A stretch of 64,000 nucleotides of DNA, taken from positions 124,001-188,000 of the forward strand of contig BLAL01000169.1 in the NCBI GenBank assembly GCA_015698045.1, written 5' to 3'. This DNA is from Rhizophagus clarus (lineage: Eukaryota; Glomeromycota; Glomeromycetes; Glomerales; Glomeraceae). Positions 34,226 through 46,319 of the stretch are shown piece by piece; position 1 is the stretch's first letter; each line of letters opens with the position of its first letter. The notes under the pieces were generated by a model. That model searched no databases, was not told the origin of the DNA, and saw only the letters and a program-made list of their open reading frames with translations. A program made the position numbers and the translations under genes.

Positions 34226-36390
34226 TTCAATTGTACGTTAATTAGATGCGACCGAAAATTAATTATAAACCAGGATTGATAATAGAGAAATAAAATTAAT
34301 ACTTCCAAGATGTAAAAGAAGTATGGCAAGCAAAAGCACGTATCGACAGTATATATATATATATCCATATAAAATTTATGTAAGAATCTTGTACTTTATT
34401 TACATCTTAGTTGCTGAAAATAGGTGCCCATTCAAATATGCCATTTGTTGGCGTTTTCTTCCATCACACATCGGATCTTATTTTTCGATTAGAATAATCT
34501 TAATGCCAATCCATCTCGAAATAAATTAAAAGTAAATAGTGTCTAATGATAAATTCATTGATGGAAAAGATACATTTCTAAAAAAAATCAAGCACGGGAC
34601 AATTTGTCACGTCGATCACTTTCGCCAAGAACAACAGTAGTGTGATATGACACGAAAATAAATACAAATCGGGTCCGTGATACATGCAGTATGTTAAACC
34701 GTGACATTATTAGATAGGCAATGCGTAGTGAGAAATGCGTTTATATTTTTATTATCGTCAGAGTTTTTTTTAGATAATAACAATTTAAGTTCTTTGCACA
34801 GCTGGAAAATAAGATTCATTCCTATCATGGAGATTTGCTTGTTTATATAAAAAGTATGGTAAAGTACATTGTTTTATTTCTTATAATTGTGTAATCTTAT
34901 TTGAAAACAATGAGGTGCGCTTAACAATTAACGAAATTACGGTTTTATGAGAATTGATTAAACGAAATAGAAATAGTATGAATGTCATTATTCTTATTTC
35001 ATTGAAATCGCAAAAAGGATAAATCATCATAGGATCGAGACAGTGGTTGAAATTAAATGTGTTGAGTTACGTATTGCCATGAGGCTGACGCAAACAAGAT
35101 ATTAAAATTTATCAAGAACGATCTGTGAAACGGTAATTATCGCTCAATTCTCATTTCCGCTTGATTTTAACAACATTACGAATGTAAATCGTTGATGCAT
35201 TTTTTTATTAATAATTCAAAGTTGCGTAACTAAAGGAACTTTCAGTAAAAAACGTGACGAATGTGATATACTTTTTTTACTTAGGTTTTATTAATAGACC
35301 TACCAAACTTGTTGACTGTATTTACTTTTGAATCTGTGTAATGTTGCAACAAAAGTTGCAATTTTTTTTGTAACGTTATAACAAAGTTATAACATTGTCA
35401 TAATATTATTAATATTATCAATTAGAACAAGGTTGTTACGTTATCAACACGTTCATATTTAATTAGTATCATGCGACTGCGTTGCTATTTCTATTTACAC
35501 ATTTAAACACAATTTATTTTAACTTATTAATTTTGCAAAAAACGTTCTTAATGAAAAATAAAAGTTTGACAAAATTAATGTTGTACATAATTTTTCTTCA
35601 ATTTTTAATTGCTCTCATTTCGGATGAAGCATCATTATAATTCTCGTTACATTTTAAATCGCTCTCTTATTTTAGAAGGAATATCATTATATTTATCCTT
35701 ATTTGAATAATTTTAAATTATCGTAACTTTTTGTACAATAAACATAACTTTTTTTGTTGATACTATCTATCAATTTAGGTTAAATTTGTGTACCCATAGT
35801 TGATCAGACTTATAATCGTGTAACCAACCACTCGTTATTTACTTGAGTTGTGTAATACAATTCGGTACACTTTTTTTTTACACAACAAATTAGTTGTTCA
35901 GCTACTAAGATGTTTATACTCAAAATGAAAATGATGATACTGTATAAGAACAACTGGAGGACACCTGCTGAATTTGTCCTTTCAAAAAAGAAAGTCACGT
36001 AATTCCACGTAAAATTTCCATTCCTTAGGGTTATTCACCCGAGAAAAACGAGAAAAACAAGGCTGATCCACGTTTAAATTTAGTTATTTGAATTTTAAGG
36101 CAACTTTTCATGCGAATAGAAAAGCACAATGGGTAGCCACAATTAATCTTGATTCTGGAATTAATGTTATAATCATAATAAATTGATTACTATATATAGA
36201 AGCCGTTGAATTATTTGTCTGTTTCTATACCATTGGACATTGACGCCCTATAATTATGTTCATAAATAGTTTATTAAAATTTTATTATTATGACTCTTTT
36301 GAACCTACTGAATTTACTTGTTTGACCAAAGTGAACAAGTAACATTTTCAAATAATTGTTATGCATGCTATAGACGTGGTAACGCCAGAA
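34226..36390. other. Intergenic, no gene recognised
   Basis: A short (ta)n run lies near 34350. Frames at 34323-34529 (plus) and 35810-35998 (minus) have no recognised features. Nothing else supported. Confidence 0.5.
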
Positions 36391-37645
36391 AATTTGTCGA
36401 TCAATTGATTGATTCCAGCGATCGATCGATCATACTTCAAAATAGGTCTGTTCAATTCGATTTTTGAACGGGTTGAGAGTTGATAAACATTGGCTGACGA
36501 AATTGTGCCACCTGATCAGCAACCCATACTTTCCGTTCAAAAAAAAATGTAGAACCATCGCTTTTTTTAACATGTCTATCTGACAATATGCGTCTTTAAA
36601 ATTTTAATAAACTTCAATGATATTGCTTATTTATATTTTGTAAAAAAAAAAAATATTTTATTACACGAAAAATAATGATCAAAATAAGCAAGTACTCAAT
36701 TGTTTATTTTGATCTTATGTTAGGATTGGTCAATGGATTTTTGATCAAAAAACCGAACAATCAGAATTGAACAGGCCTATTAATGAAGTTTATATTTCCT
36801 TCGTGTTACAGTTTCATAATTCAAATAGTGATCGACACTCGACAACTTGTTTATAAAGTACTTACACGTAGTACAAACTTAAAAATTTAAAATTTCTAAA
36901 TATTGTTGTCTTATTTCACAAATAAACGTTTCACCGACAGTCGTTTCGCCGACAGTCATTTCCCGCTGCCAGTGCAAATTAAAATTCTTTTTATAAAATC
37001 TGCAAATGCAATCATGGTCCCCTACGAAAAATTCGTTGATTGATCACATACCGTTCCTCCCTGTATTTATGGCATTTATTAAAATGATCGACAAAGTGTG
37101 AGCATACACCAAGTAACTTACACTAATAGTAACTTACGAACAATTTTGTTTTAAAGTTTAATTTTTAGTCTTTGATATTCTTAATTTTTGCCCTAGTTTT
37201 AACGAGAAGTCGAGAACGCGAAAGCATGCACCTTAAATTTTTGTATTTACAATATCTTTATATAAAGTACATTATTTCGATCCAACCAATAAATTTGCTC
37301 TCACTATCACGTGACTGTCACGAGATGCACTGAAGTATAATATTTTCATGTTTTGTAACTTGCACATATATTGATTAACAAATGGCACGATACCTAAAAG
37401 AAAACAGTTATACTAGTTAGATCACGCATAGTACTTTATTTATTAGAAAATTCAAATAAAAAAAAAAAAAAAAAAAATTAGGGACATTTGCAATTTGTAC
37501 TATTTATACAGTATATGTACAGTATATAAAAAAATATTTATTTTGATATAATAATACAATAAATTATATTAATTGAACAAATGAAAGGTTTTTATTTTCT
37601 AAAATGATTAATCAAATTTTGAATCTTTCGATTCATTCTACAGAA
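36391..37645. repeat. 3' flank of duplicated unit 3
   Basis: The stretch 36397-36440 (ttgattccagcgatcgatcg, then atacttcaa) matches 13350-13400. The block 36785-37040 matches 13400-13740, and 37380-37560 matches 48010-48150 (3' flank of the third intact gene). An uninterrupted A-run lies at about 37458. No gene. Confidence 0.55.
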
Positions 37646-40600
37646 TTACTTGGTCTGTTGGGGTTTATGTTTATATTTATATATGTTAGTTATATTAGTG
37701 ATAAGATGTATAATAGATTTTGCAATAGTGTATACAGGAGTGAAACCCAATGATACAACTTGACCCAAATAAAAACTCTATTAAAAATAAATAAAATTTT
37801 AATGTTTGATTTAATAAAAAGATATAAATTAATGTAAAAATAATTTACATACCTTAAGAAATATTGTAGAAATATCTGTAATGAAAATATTAGTGACACC
37901 TCCCCAAAATAAGCTATTTTCTGCTACATGAGATAATTTGGCATTAAAATTAACGTGAACATTTCGAGTCTTAAAACATCCAAAATTACAACTTGGAATA
38001 TTAATTCGTAACTTTGACCCGAGCAATTCTAAGTGCGAAATATCAACCCCAGCTAGGATCGTGAACAATACTATAACTATTTGGTTATCTTTATGATCTT
38101 TTAACCATTTTGAAAAGTTTCGATATTTCTTTTCCGGTTGACCACTTGTCGATCCTTCTGCCGTTTCTTCATCTCCATTTTTAATTCTATTACTCCATTT
38201 TTTAACTCCTTCCCATATATTACTCCACCTATTACTTTCTCTCGCCCTATTCACATTATCCTCTGTTATATATCCTGTTGTAAATTCTGTATGTTCGTTA
38301 AATTTTCTTGCCTCTTCTTGCATTTCATTAAAAGTAATTATTTCTAATTCTTTTTTGAAGTTTTCGAGTTTTCTTAATTCGCTATTAATTTCTTTTTTAT
38401 TTGTAATATTTTCTTTTTTCAATCCATTGACAAGAGCATCTAATTGTTTTTTAAATTGTCCAACATCTTTTAATCCATCCATAGAATCTTTAATTTTATT
38501 TAATTCTTTTTCAAATTCCTTAGCAGTCTCTTTTGTGAATTTTTTAACTTCGATGTTACCTTGCAATACTTCTTCATTAACGTTAACTCTTTTTGGTTCA
38601 TCGTTATTTTTATTCAATTCATCTAATAATTTTTCAAGTTCAGCTATATGTTTACTATCTTCCACCAATTCTTCTGTAAAATTTTCGATTTGTCTTAATT
38701 CTTGTATGAGGTTGTTGATCTTTTTCAATTTTTCCACATCAATTACAATTTTATTTGAGTGATTCGAATTTTCCACATCAATTACATCATTTTCATTTGG
38801 ATCCTTCAATTTTTCCACGTCAATTACATTAGTCTCATTTGAATCCTTCAATTTTTCCACGTCAATTACATCAGTTTCATTTAAATCCTTCAATTTTTCC
38901 ACGTCAATTACATCATTTTCATTTGAATCCTTTAATTTTTCCACGTCAATTACATCATTTTCATTTGAATCCTTTAATTTTTCATTAAGATCTTTCAATT
39001 CTTTCGTGAGATCGATAACTTCTTTAGATTCTCCTTTAATTTTTGTCAACTCTTTTCTAGTTTCTCTTAATACTTTTACAAGTTCTTTACCAGTTTTTTT
39101 ATAGTCAACTTTAGTTATTAATCCTTGAGTACTACCGTCTTTTTCAAAATCATCTTCTCTAGAATAGTCGCCTTCGCTTAATGATCCACCTTCTCTAGAG
39201 TTGTTGCCTTCGCTTAATAATTCATCTTTAAATTTTCTAATTGTTTCTAATAATTTTCCTAAGTCATTTCTCATAAGTTCATCGAACACAACTTTAAATG
39301 CGAAAGCTAGGTTCACGATAAACGGAAATGTCACGAAAAAAAGACTAAATAAGAGAATAAGGAAGAATAAATCGGTGTTTGAAAAAAAAAATGGTTTTGT
39401 TCTATTTTTACTTGATTCAAATTTGTTTTTTTTTATTACCTTGTAGTAAAAATATTTTCAACGCTACCCGCATCTATGCTAGTAAAGAGGATTGATGTCA
39501 CAAAGTTTTCAATGGCGTTGCCGCATTTAAAAATTGCAAACATTTTATACTAAAGAAAGCAAAAAAGGTATTTAGTATTCAACTCAAAAAATTTAATAAT
39601 AATTTTAATAATATTTAAATGTATATTCACCCAATAAGAAGCGAATAATAATGTGAAATTTAATGCAAGTGTTGCAATAGTGCTAGCCAAATTTTTTTCT
39701 ATCCATCTTGCTATTTTTACAAAAATTAAAATATTAAGATTAAAAAAAAAAAAATTAATTAATTATTATTTTTAGAATAAAATACTTCATCTGAGAGAAA
39801 AAAAAAAATTGGATTCTTACGCATAGGTACATATCCATAATTACTATCCAAATAATTTGTATACTCTCCAGTACCAATAACAGTAATAAGTTTATTCCTA
39901 ATTAAAGTATCTAGATCATGAACGACCAAATTAACAGATTTATCACCTTTAATCTTAGCTTTTTCAACATTAATGGATAAAATGTATTGTTCAGGTGAAA
40001 CTGATTTATCAATCTCATGTCTTCCACTTGTAGTTATTCGATCTAGACTAACAGGAACTGCATTAGCTAGTTCTTGCCTTAAATTATCAAAAAATTCTTT
40101 TACTCTAACTTTGTCATGTTTAAAACTTTTGAAGTAAGCGGTCGCATCCGTAGTTAATCGAACTTTTCCGTCGACACGAGTTGCATTTACTTTTTCATGA
40201 TACACGTCTGATAAGCTTTTCGAACCAACTTGTTGTGGCACTATTATGATAAATAAAATTAATATAACATATATGTTATATATAACATTATTTTCGTTTA
40301 AAATAAGAGAAATTCGTAAAACACTTACTTGTCATAAAATTCCAAGTAGAATCTTGTATGCCAAGGATAGGTTCTTGATACTGTTTACTCTTTACAAAGC
40401 CATCATCAATTAAAACATAATACTTTGTATTAAACTGATTAAAAGTACTATCAATTACTGTGACTTCAACGGTATAATCATCAATAGATCTTATAAATTC
40501 CCCATTATTGACGGTCGCCGAAGTAAATTGACGTATAATACCATTACCAAAACCATCATCTTGTAAAATTGTGATGTTATGATAAGGGGATATATCAACT

Positions 40601-42226
40601 TTATCATAAAATTTAATTATAAGTGTCTGAGTTTGAGATGGGTCTATAACATCACTAATGTTCGGAGTTGTGCTGAAGATATGTAAATTTCCATAACCAT
40701 GATCTAGTAACATTTAAAAGTCTATGTTAGTTGAAAAATTTTATATTATCACGTACATATTTTATCGTTTGTATCACTTACCACGCGCACCCTCGATCTT
40801 GTATAAATCAGTGGTAATCAAGCCCCAAGTTTGACCAAATTCTGGCTGAGGAATTGCAAGAGTATTATTTGGAAGTACTACGATACCACCACCCTCATCT
40901 GTTAATGTAGGATATGGTAAGTCCCAATTATAACGATTACCTTGATCATCCAAAACATAACCATAAAGATTAAGATTACTTCCGGCATTTGGATGTGTTG
41001 TACTATATATGAAATAACCCCCGTAACTTAACGCCTCAAGACTAAAATCAGTAAAATCAGCTGGGTTTTTTTGAAATATTGTAATATTATAGACAGTTCC
41101 CGATGAAAGAAAATCAATTTTGATGAACGTATTTTGATTCGTTTCTGGTAAAGTGTCTAAAACTACTAAACAAGTTTGGCCATATCCTACTTTGGTGAAT
41201 CTGCAATCAAGTAAAATAACACTTGATACTAGATTTGAAGTTTGATAAAGATCAAATGGTCCTTGTATTTCTGGACTTTCATTTTGTAAAAAAAAGCCAC
41301 GGATTGTCATATATGGAGTTAAAGGGATCGATGATGCCGGTTCATAATCAGGATAAATAACCGCGTATCCTCCGTCCATTGTCGCAATTGCATCAATTGG
41401 ATGACCCGTATAAGTTATGTACGATTCTGCAAGAAATTGAATTTCCCCGTTTTCATCTCTTATGAAAAAAAAAAAAAATACATATATACATATATTCATT
41501 TAATTATATATTAAATTAATTTCTGTATAATACTGCATAATATAATACTTACATTCTAAGTTGTTGCAAGAGTAAATAAGTTTCATTTATAGGGTTCATA
41601 CGGAGAAATCCATTATCACGATGAACATTTAGCGTTATAGAATCTTGAGCTGGTAACCATTCGTTAGAGGTAGTATTAACGAAAGATGAACTTAGCTTAG
41701 TTTTACTATAAAGAAGAGAAATAATAATCTTTATTATTTATGCACGTGCACACATATATTTATTTAAAAAGATTATATACCTTATAATTACTCCATTTAA
41801 ATCTATTACCATTCCCCAATCATTGTAAGTATAAGGATTGTTTACATCTTCAGCTTCCGCGTAAGTTATTAACAAAAGATTATTTTTTATGGGGTAATAT
41901 CTGAGAGGGTTAAATGTTGGCCAAATACAAAAGTTGAAAGATTGTATGTTTAATGTATTTGATGAAAGGTCAAATACTTTAACAGTTCCATTGGGATAAA
42001 TAGTACGAATGGATAATCTTTCCTCTACACAAACTAAGGGAGGAGCAGTATAATTTACACGAACTATTCGAACGAGAATAGTATTATCATCGTAACAAGC
42101 TGTATTTAACACGCGAGGTGTTGAAGGGGTTTCAGGTTGTGGTTCTTCAAATGTGATGGATGATTTTGTTGGTAATATCGTCGTCGATAAAATAATTAAC
42201 AAAAGAAAAATAAAATATAATCTCAT
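37646..42226 (-). CDS. Large multi-span membrane protein with coiled coil, copy 2 (unit 3)
   Basis: Nine exons encode 1,294 residues: 42226-41781, 41705-41553, 41458-40782, 40703-40329, 40240-39821, 39710-39631, 39549-39440, 39344-37853, 37777-37646. Exons 1, 2, 4, 5, 6 and 7 have exactly the lengths of copy 1, and phases match throughout. The signal peptide, ectodomain modules, spans and FTILAGVDISHLELL segment are conserved. Exon 8 is 177 nt longer, mainly because of a tandem 42-bp coding repeat (14-residue unit KLKDSNENDVIDVE, about five copies) inside the coiled coil. Just before span 4 a SNRWSNIWEGVKKWSNRIKN amphipathic stretch and an EKKYRNFSKWLKDHKDNQ basic stretch are shared with copy 1. 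It is divergent, across about 2.5 kb, from secreted protein gene 2 at 44776. Frame conservation implies an active gene. Confidence 0.82.
38772..38990 (-). repeat. 42-bp coding minisatellite in the coiled coil
   Basis: About five in-frame copies of a 42-bp unit encode KLKDSNENDVIDVE with substitutions (DLNETD, DSNETN, DPNEND). A shortened, diverged unit follows. The 14-residue period is two heptads, so the repeat can lengthen the coiled coil without breaking its register. Absent from the other two copies. Confidence 0.8.
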
Positions 42227-44647
42227 TTTGTTTATTCTCTATAGATAAAATTTTTTTTTTTTTTTTTTTTTTTTAGGAAAAAAACTAAAGGAAAAGAAAA
42301 GAAGAGAATATCATCTTTAAAAGGTAAATTATCACTGAGATTTTTATTAGGTATATTTCCAAATTCATTAAACAAGAGTCTTTAGACTTTGAATAAAAGA
42401 GAAAAAGATATTACTTTATTTTTATTTCTTTTTCCGTCGTTTACTACAGACTAACTTGATTTTTATTTATTTTTGTAACAATGTTGCTTGTTGGTTTTAC
42501 AACGAGTATTCCGAAATTTTTAATATTCAATCGGTATCATTCGTTCAAAGAACTAACGTCACTAAATTAATTGTTATTTTTTAAAGTACAAATATGGAAA
42601 AAAAAAAAATTTTTTTTCCATATCCGTCATTTTCTTTCATAAATCATTTTTATATTTTTTTCATTTCTATAATAAGAAATTTGTATATTTTTCTCCTTTT
42701 TTATCGTTAAGTATTAAAATAATTTATTAATCATATGATACACTGCGGCTTACTGTGATGTACTACAGTATATCTAAATTCGTCATTATATTTGATGTTT
42801 TCAGTGTCATTTAAACACACATTGTGAACTAGATTTTTTGGTGTTCATTGATGCAATCTTATTTTTCAGGTACGCAAGCAAAGCATAATGAGAATTCTAA
42901 GATTCTTTCTTGATAACATAAACTTAATATAGTAATTTTTAAGTTCACGAATAAAATTTTCATTGAGTCCGATAAATAAATAAATAAAATACTCCTTTGG
43001 TAATGCATGTACAGGTATTACTAATTATTCATTTAAAAACTTTTTAAGGTAAACCATTTTTAATATCTTATACGTAAATAGGGTCTAACTATTTTTATAC
43101 CATTAAATCGTAAAATGAGATCCCTTTTTAAAATTTATATAATTTTTTGAAAGAAAAATACATAAAAAAAACTTACTTCTAAACGGTATCATTTGATAAC
43201 GATATAGAATACATCTTAATTAGTTCATGAGCTGAAGTTAAGTCTTTAATTTTATTAAAATTTGAATAATTATTAGACAATATCTTGTTATTTGTTTCTA
43301 CTTTTATTAACAATCCTTGTTATTTCTTTGGCCAAGACACTAATTTTTTTTGAATTTTGCATCCCGATTCTCAAGAAGTGTAACGACGAGTATTTAATTA
43401 ATATTTAATATTATGTGATTTATGTCAAAGTTTAGCCAAAAAATCAATTTAAACCTTATTTTATGTAATTTATTGCGTAGTTTCTAATTGTTAAATAAAA
43501 AAAAAATGGGTTTTTAAATTTTAGAAAGAATTTTGACAAATTCTTCGTGATTAAATTTAAAATTTGATTGGTTAAGATCTTGATGCTACACAAAATTTTA
43601 ATACACAGTCGTTTTTTCAATATAATTTTACAATAAATTAATATTAAATATTTAAATTAACTTAATAAAAAAATATATAATAAAAAAAATTTTTTTTTTG
43701 AAGTGTTACACATTAAAAAATATTTATATCAAATATAATTTGATTCTTTAATATTGTTGTTTTTTTTTCAACGTGTACTCGTGAATGATATTACTTTTTT
43801 TAGATCTTTCAATAAACTCTTTTTTTTTTATCATTCTTTAAAACAATCGTTTATTATCATTTTATTTCTTTGATTTGTGCATAAAAATTTAACTTCTTTA
43901 GGAGTTTTATTTGCTCTTTCCCTTTCACCATAATAAGAAATCGATTTTTTTGGAATTATTCTTGAAGATTCATTCTTTTTATCGTCTCTTCTTGTGTATG
44001 GATAAAATATGAAATAATTTTTTATTAATACGTGATACGAATTTTATTATTCATGGGGCAAGTATGAATTATTATTGGTGTTATTCTTACGCAAAAAAAG
44101 CGGTTCTTTCTTGATTACCAAATAAAAAGTAATATCTGATGGAATAACGATAATTTTTAATATATTTGATATTTATATTCTTACATAATATGAAAGGGTG
44201 TTTAAATTCACGGACCAAAAAATCCGATAAAATATTATGCATGCACGTGCAGGTGAAATCATTTTTAAGTAGTATTGTTCTTTAAAATCTTTTTTGACTC
44301 ATTTTTATCATTTTAACAAAAAAATATGTATGAATATCATTTCTAAATTTTTCTTGATGCAGATGGCTTAACATTCAACGGTGATAATCGTAGAAAGGCT
44401 GAAAAAAATCCTAATATTTTTTTTTTGTTGTTGACCAATTATATTTTCATTAAACTTATTATAAATGATTATAAATGACCAAAATGGTAAATTTACGGTT
44501 CATATAATCCTAAATTTTAAAGAACTATATGCAGTGTAGTATGCTACCCATATTATGTAATGTTTTTTAAATCTTTATACATATTTTTTAGGTCGTAACA
44601 ATTAATCATTATTCTGCTTGTAAATTCTTTTCTTGTTGAAAATCAAT
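42227..44647. other. Divergent intergenic region of unit 3
   Basis: Homologous to the other divergent spacers, with an added duplication inside: the aacgtgtactcgtgaatgat, then actttttttagatctttcaat block near 43765-43815 repeats the block near 42490-42530 in weaker form. The cggtatcattt motif is at about 43183. No gene seen. Confidence 0.5.
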
Positions 44648-44657
44648 TATAAAAAGG
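44648..44657 (+). promoter_or_regulatory. TATA-like element of secreted protein gene 2
   Basis: tataaaaagg, 128 bases before the ATG, at nearly the same distance as in copy 3 (132) and followed by a similar CTTCTCCCTTC-type pyrimidine tract. Confidence 0.6.
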
Positions 44658-44775
44658 AATCCTTCTCCCTTCTATCAATCCATTATCGAATAATTCAAGA
44701 TTCGGTTAAATAAAATAATAATAATATTTTCAATTATCAAAAAAAATAAATTTTTTACCCTTTTAAAAAATAATA

Positions 44776-45303
44776 ATGATGATGAGACGTTTCGTTTTAC
44801 CAACCTTTTTTATCCTTTTATCTCTTATTGCTATTTCATTGGCTCTTCCAAGCGGTACCGAACTATTATCTCATACGTTCGAAAAAAGGAATAACTGTCA
44901 ATGCTCGTTTGCCATAGCGGATTTCAATTCCGGTTCTGTAAAAGGTGTTGTAACTTTTTCTCAAGACGAGACTGGGTGCACTGAAGTTGCAGGAATCTTT
45001 AGCAGAGGTTTCAATGATACACACGCGTCTTACGGGTTTAAAATTGTTGATGAATGTTACCGTGAGCTCTTTGATCTTTCGAGTGGGTTAAATATAACAC
45101 CAGACGGTTGTGGTGGTACCAACGCTTTCCGTCACAAATTCAACATAAATATTGATTGCAACAGCAATGGGTTTTTAACCAAAGTACTTCACAATGATAA
45201 GCGTAACTGTCATAGCGATAATAAACTCAGGAAACGTCTCCCTAACGGTGCAATAACTACTCAAAACGGTCAAAGTTCTGGTTACGCCGGATTAACTAAA
45301 TAA
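44776..45303 (+). CDS. Secreted SOD-like small protein, copy 2
   Basis: A 175-residue paralogue of the protein at 18570. The signal peptide is MMMRRFVLPTFFILLSLIAISLA. A short pro-segment ends in FEKR, followed by the six-Cys domain (SVKGVVTFSQDETGCTEVAG) with no metal-binding His pair. The C-terminal KR sites flank NCHSDNKLRKR and release the same 21-residue tail. Differences from copy 3 are only about nine residues, so this pair is recent. The three alternative ATG codons at the start (44776, 44779, 44785) give the same mature protein; I keep the first. It is divergent from copy 2 of the membrane protein; the relic of unit 4 lies 200 bases downstream in convergent orientation. Confidence 0.82.
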   Translation: MMMRRFVLPTFFILLSLIAISLALPSGTELLSHTFEKRNNCQCSFAIADFNSGSVKGVVTFSQDETGCTEVAGIFSRGFNDTHASYGFKIVDECYRELFDLSSGLNITPDGCGGTNAFRHKFNINIDCNSNGFLTKVLHNDKRNCHSDNKLRKRLPNGAITTQNGQSSGYAGLTK

Positions 45304-45499
45304 TTTTTTAATTTTTATTTATCTAATGATAGAGCACATGATCTTCACCTTTATCATTAATATTACTAGAATAATTTTTTTTTTTTTAAAATGTAATAAA
45401 TTGTAAAAATGTGTCTTAAATAGTAATAAAATATAGTAAATTTTCTTGTAATTTTTTATAATCAATAATAAGTTAATCCATTCGTAGATGATATGTGAT

Positions 45500-46310
45500 A
45501 TACGTTAATAAGGAAATGTATAATTGATTTTGCAATATTGTATGCAGGTGTGAATCCAAGTGAAACAACTTGACTCAAATAAATATTCTTGAAAATATAC
45601 TTAAAGATAAAAAATTAATGTAAAAATAATTTACATACCTGAATAAATATTGTAGAAATATCTCCAATGAAAGTATTAGCGATATTTTCTCAAATTTAGT
45701 ATTGTTTGTTGCAGGAGATAATTCAGCATTTAAATGAACGTCAATTTTTCCAATTTTAATTCGTAAATTTGAACCAAATAATTCTATATGAAATATCAAC
45801 TCCTGCTAGTATCGTGAATATTACCGTATATCGCGGGTCACAGTACCTCCCATGCATAGTACCCTCCCTCTTTCACCCGATAAAAAGTTCCATTTTCTAT
45901 ATAATGAATCTAATTTTGCCCAGATATTATGTAAAAATAATTTTCTGGTTACTATACAATCTTTTAAACACATTCTATTCATAACAAAAATTTGAGTTAT
46001 TGACATGGTGGTACAAGGTCAACCCTCAAGAATTTGCACGGGTACTATGACCCGTGATATACGGTACTACAATTACTTATTAGTTATGGTACGGATTGAT
46101 CATCTTTCCTCTACACAAATTAGGGAGGAGCAGTATAGTTCACACGAACTATACGAACGATTGTCGTGCCATCATCATAATAATCTGTATTTAACACGTG
46201 AGGTGACGAAGAGGTTTCAGGTTGTGGTTCTTCAAACGTAATGGATGACTTTACGAGTAATATCGTCAATAAAATAATTAATAAAAGGAAAATAAAATAT
46301 ATCCATTTTG
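45500..46310 (-). pseudogene. Membrane-protein family relic (unit 4), internally deleted and transposon-hit
   Basis: The low-coordinate part (45500-45824) matches exon 9 and the 3' end of exon 8 of the intact copies: an exon-9 VVSLGFTPAYNIAKSI-like stretch, a conserved donor at 45640-45650, and the LGSNLRIK region. The part from about 46085 to 46310 matches exon 1 (EERLSI, EPQPET, TSSPRVLNT), including a start region. Everything between, about 3 kb of exons 1-8, is missing. A 240-bp TIR element sits at the joint. The frame is also broken in the exon-8 remnant (FWGG is lost). Clearly non-functional. Confidence 0.8.
45825..46064. mobile_element. 240-bp MITE with CGTATATC(A/G)CGGGTCA inverted repeats
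   Basis: The left end cgtatatcgcgggtcacagtacc is matched by the reverse complement of ggtactatgacccgtgatatacg at the right end, 21 of 23 bases. TAC flanks both sides (45822-45824 and 46065-46067) as a likely 3-bp target duplication. Removing the element and one TAC restores the local similarity to the paralogues (gaatat-tac-tacaattac). No coding capacity. Confidence 0.75.
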
Positions 46311-46319
46311 AAAAAGTTG

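Noticed and set aside
34005-34368. Longer N-terminus for the secreted Cys/Pro-rich protein (hydrophobic frame)
   Set aside because: It reads through the intron and 5' flank in another frame; splicing at the GTGTGG donor and TTTCAG acceptor gives a clean signal peptide and continues the Cys pattern.
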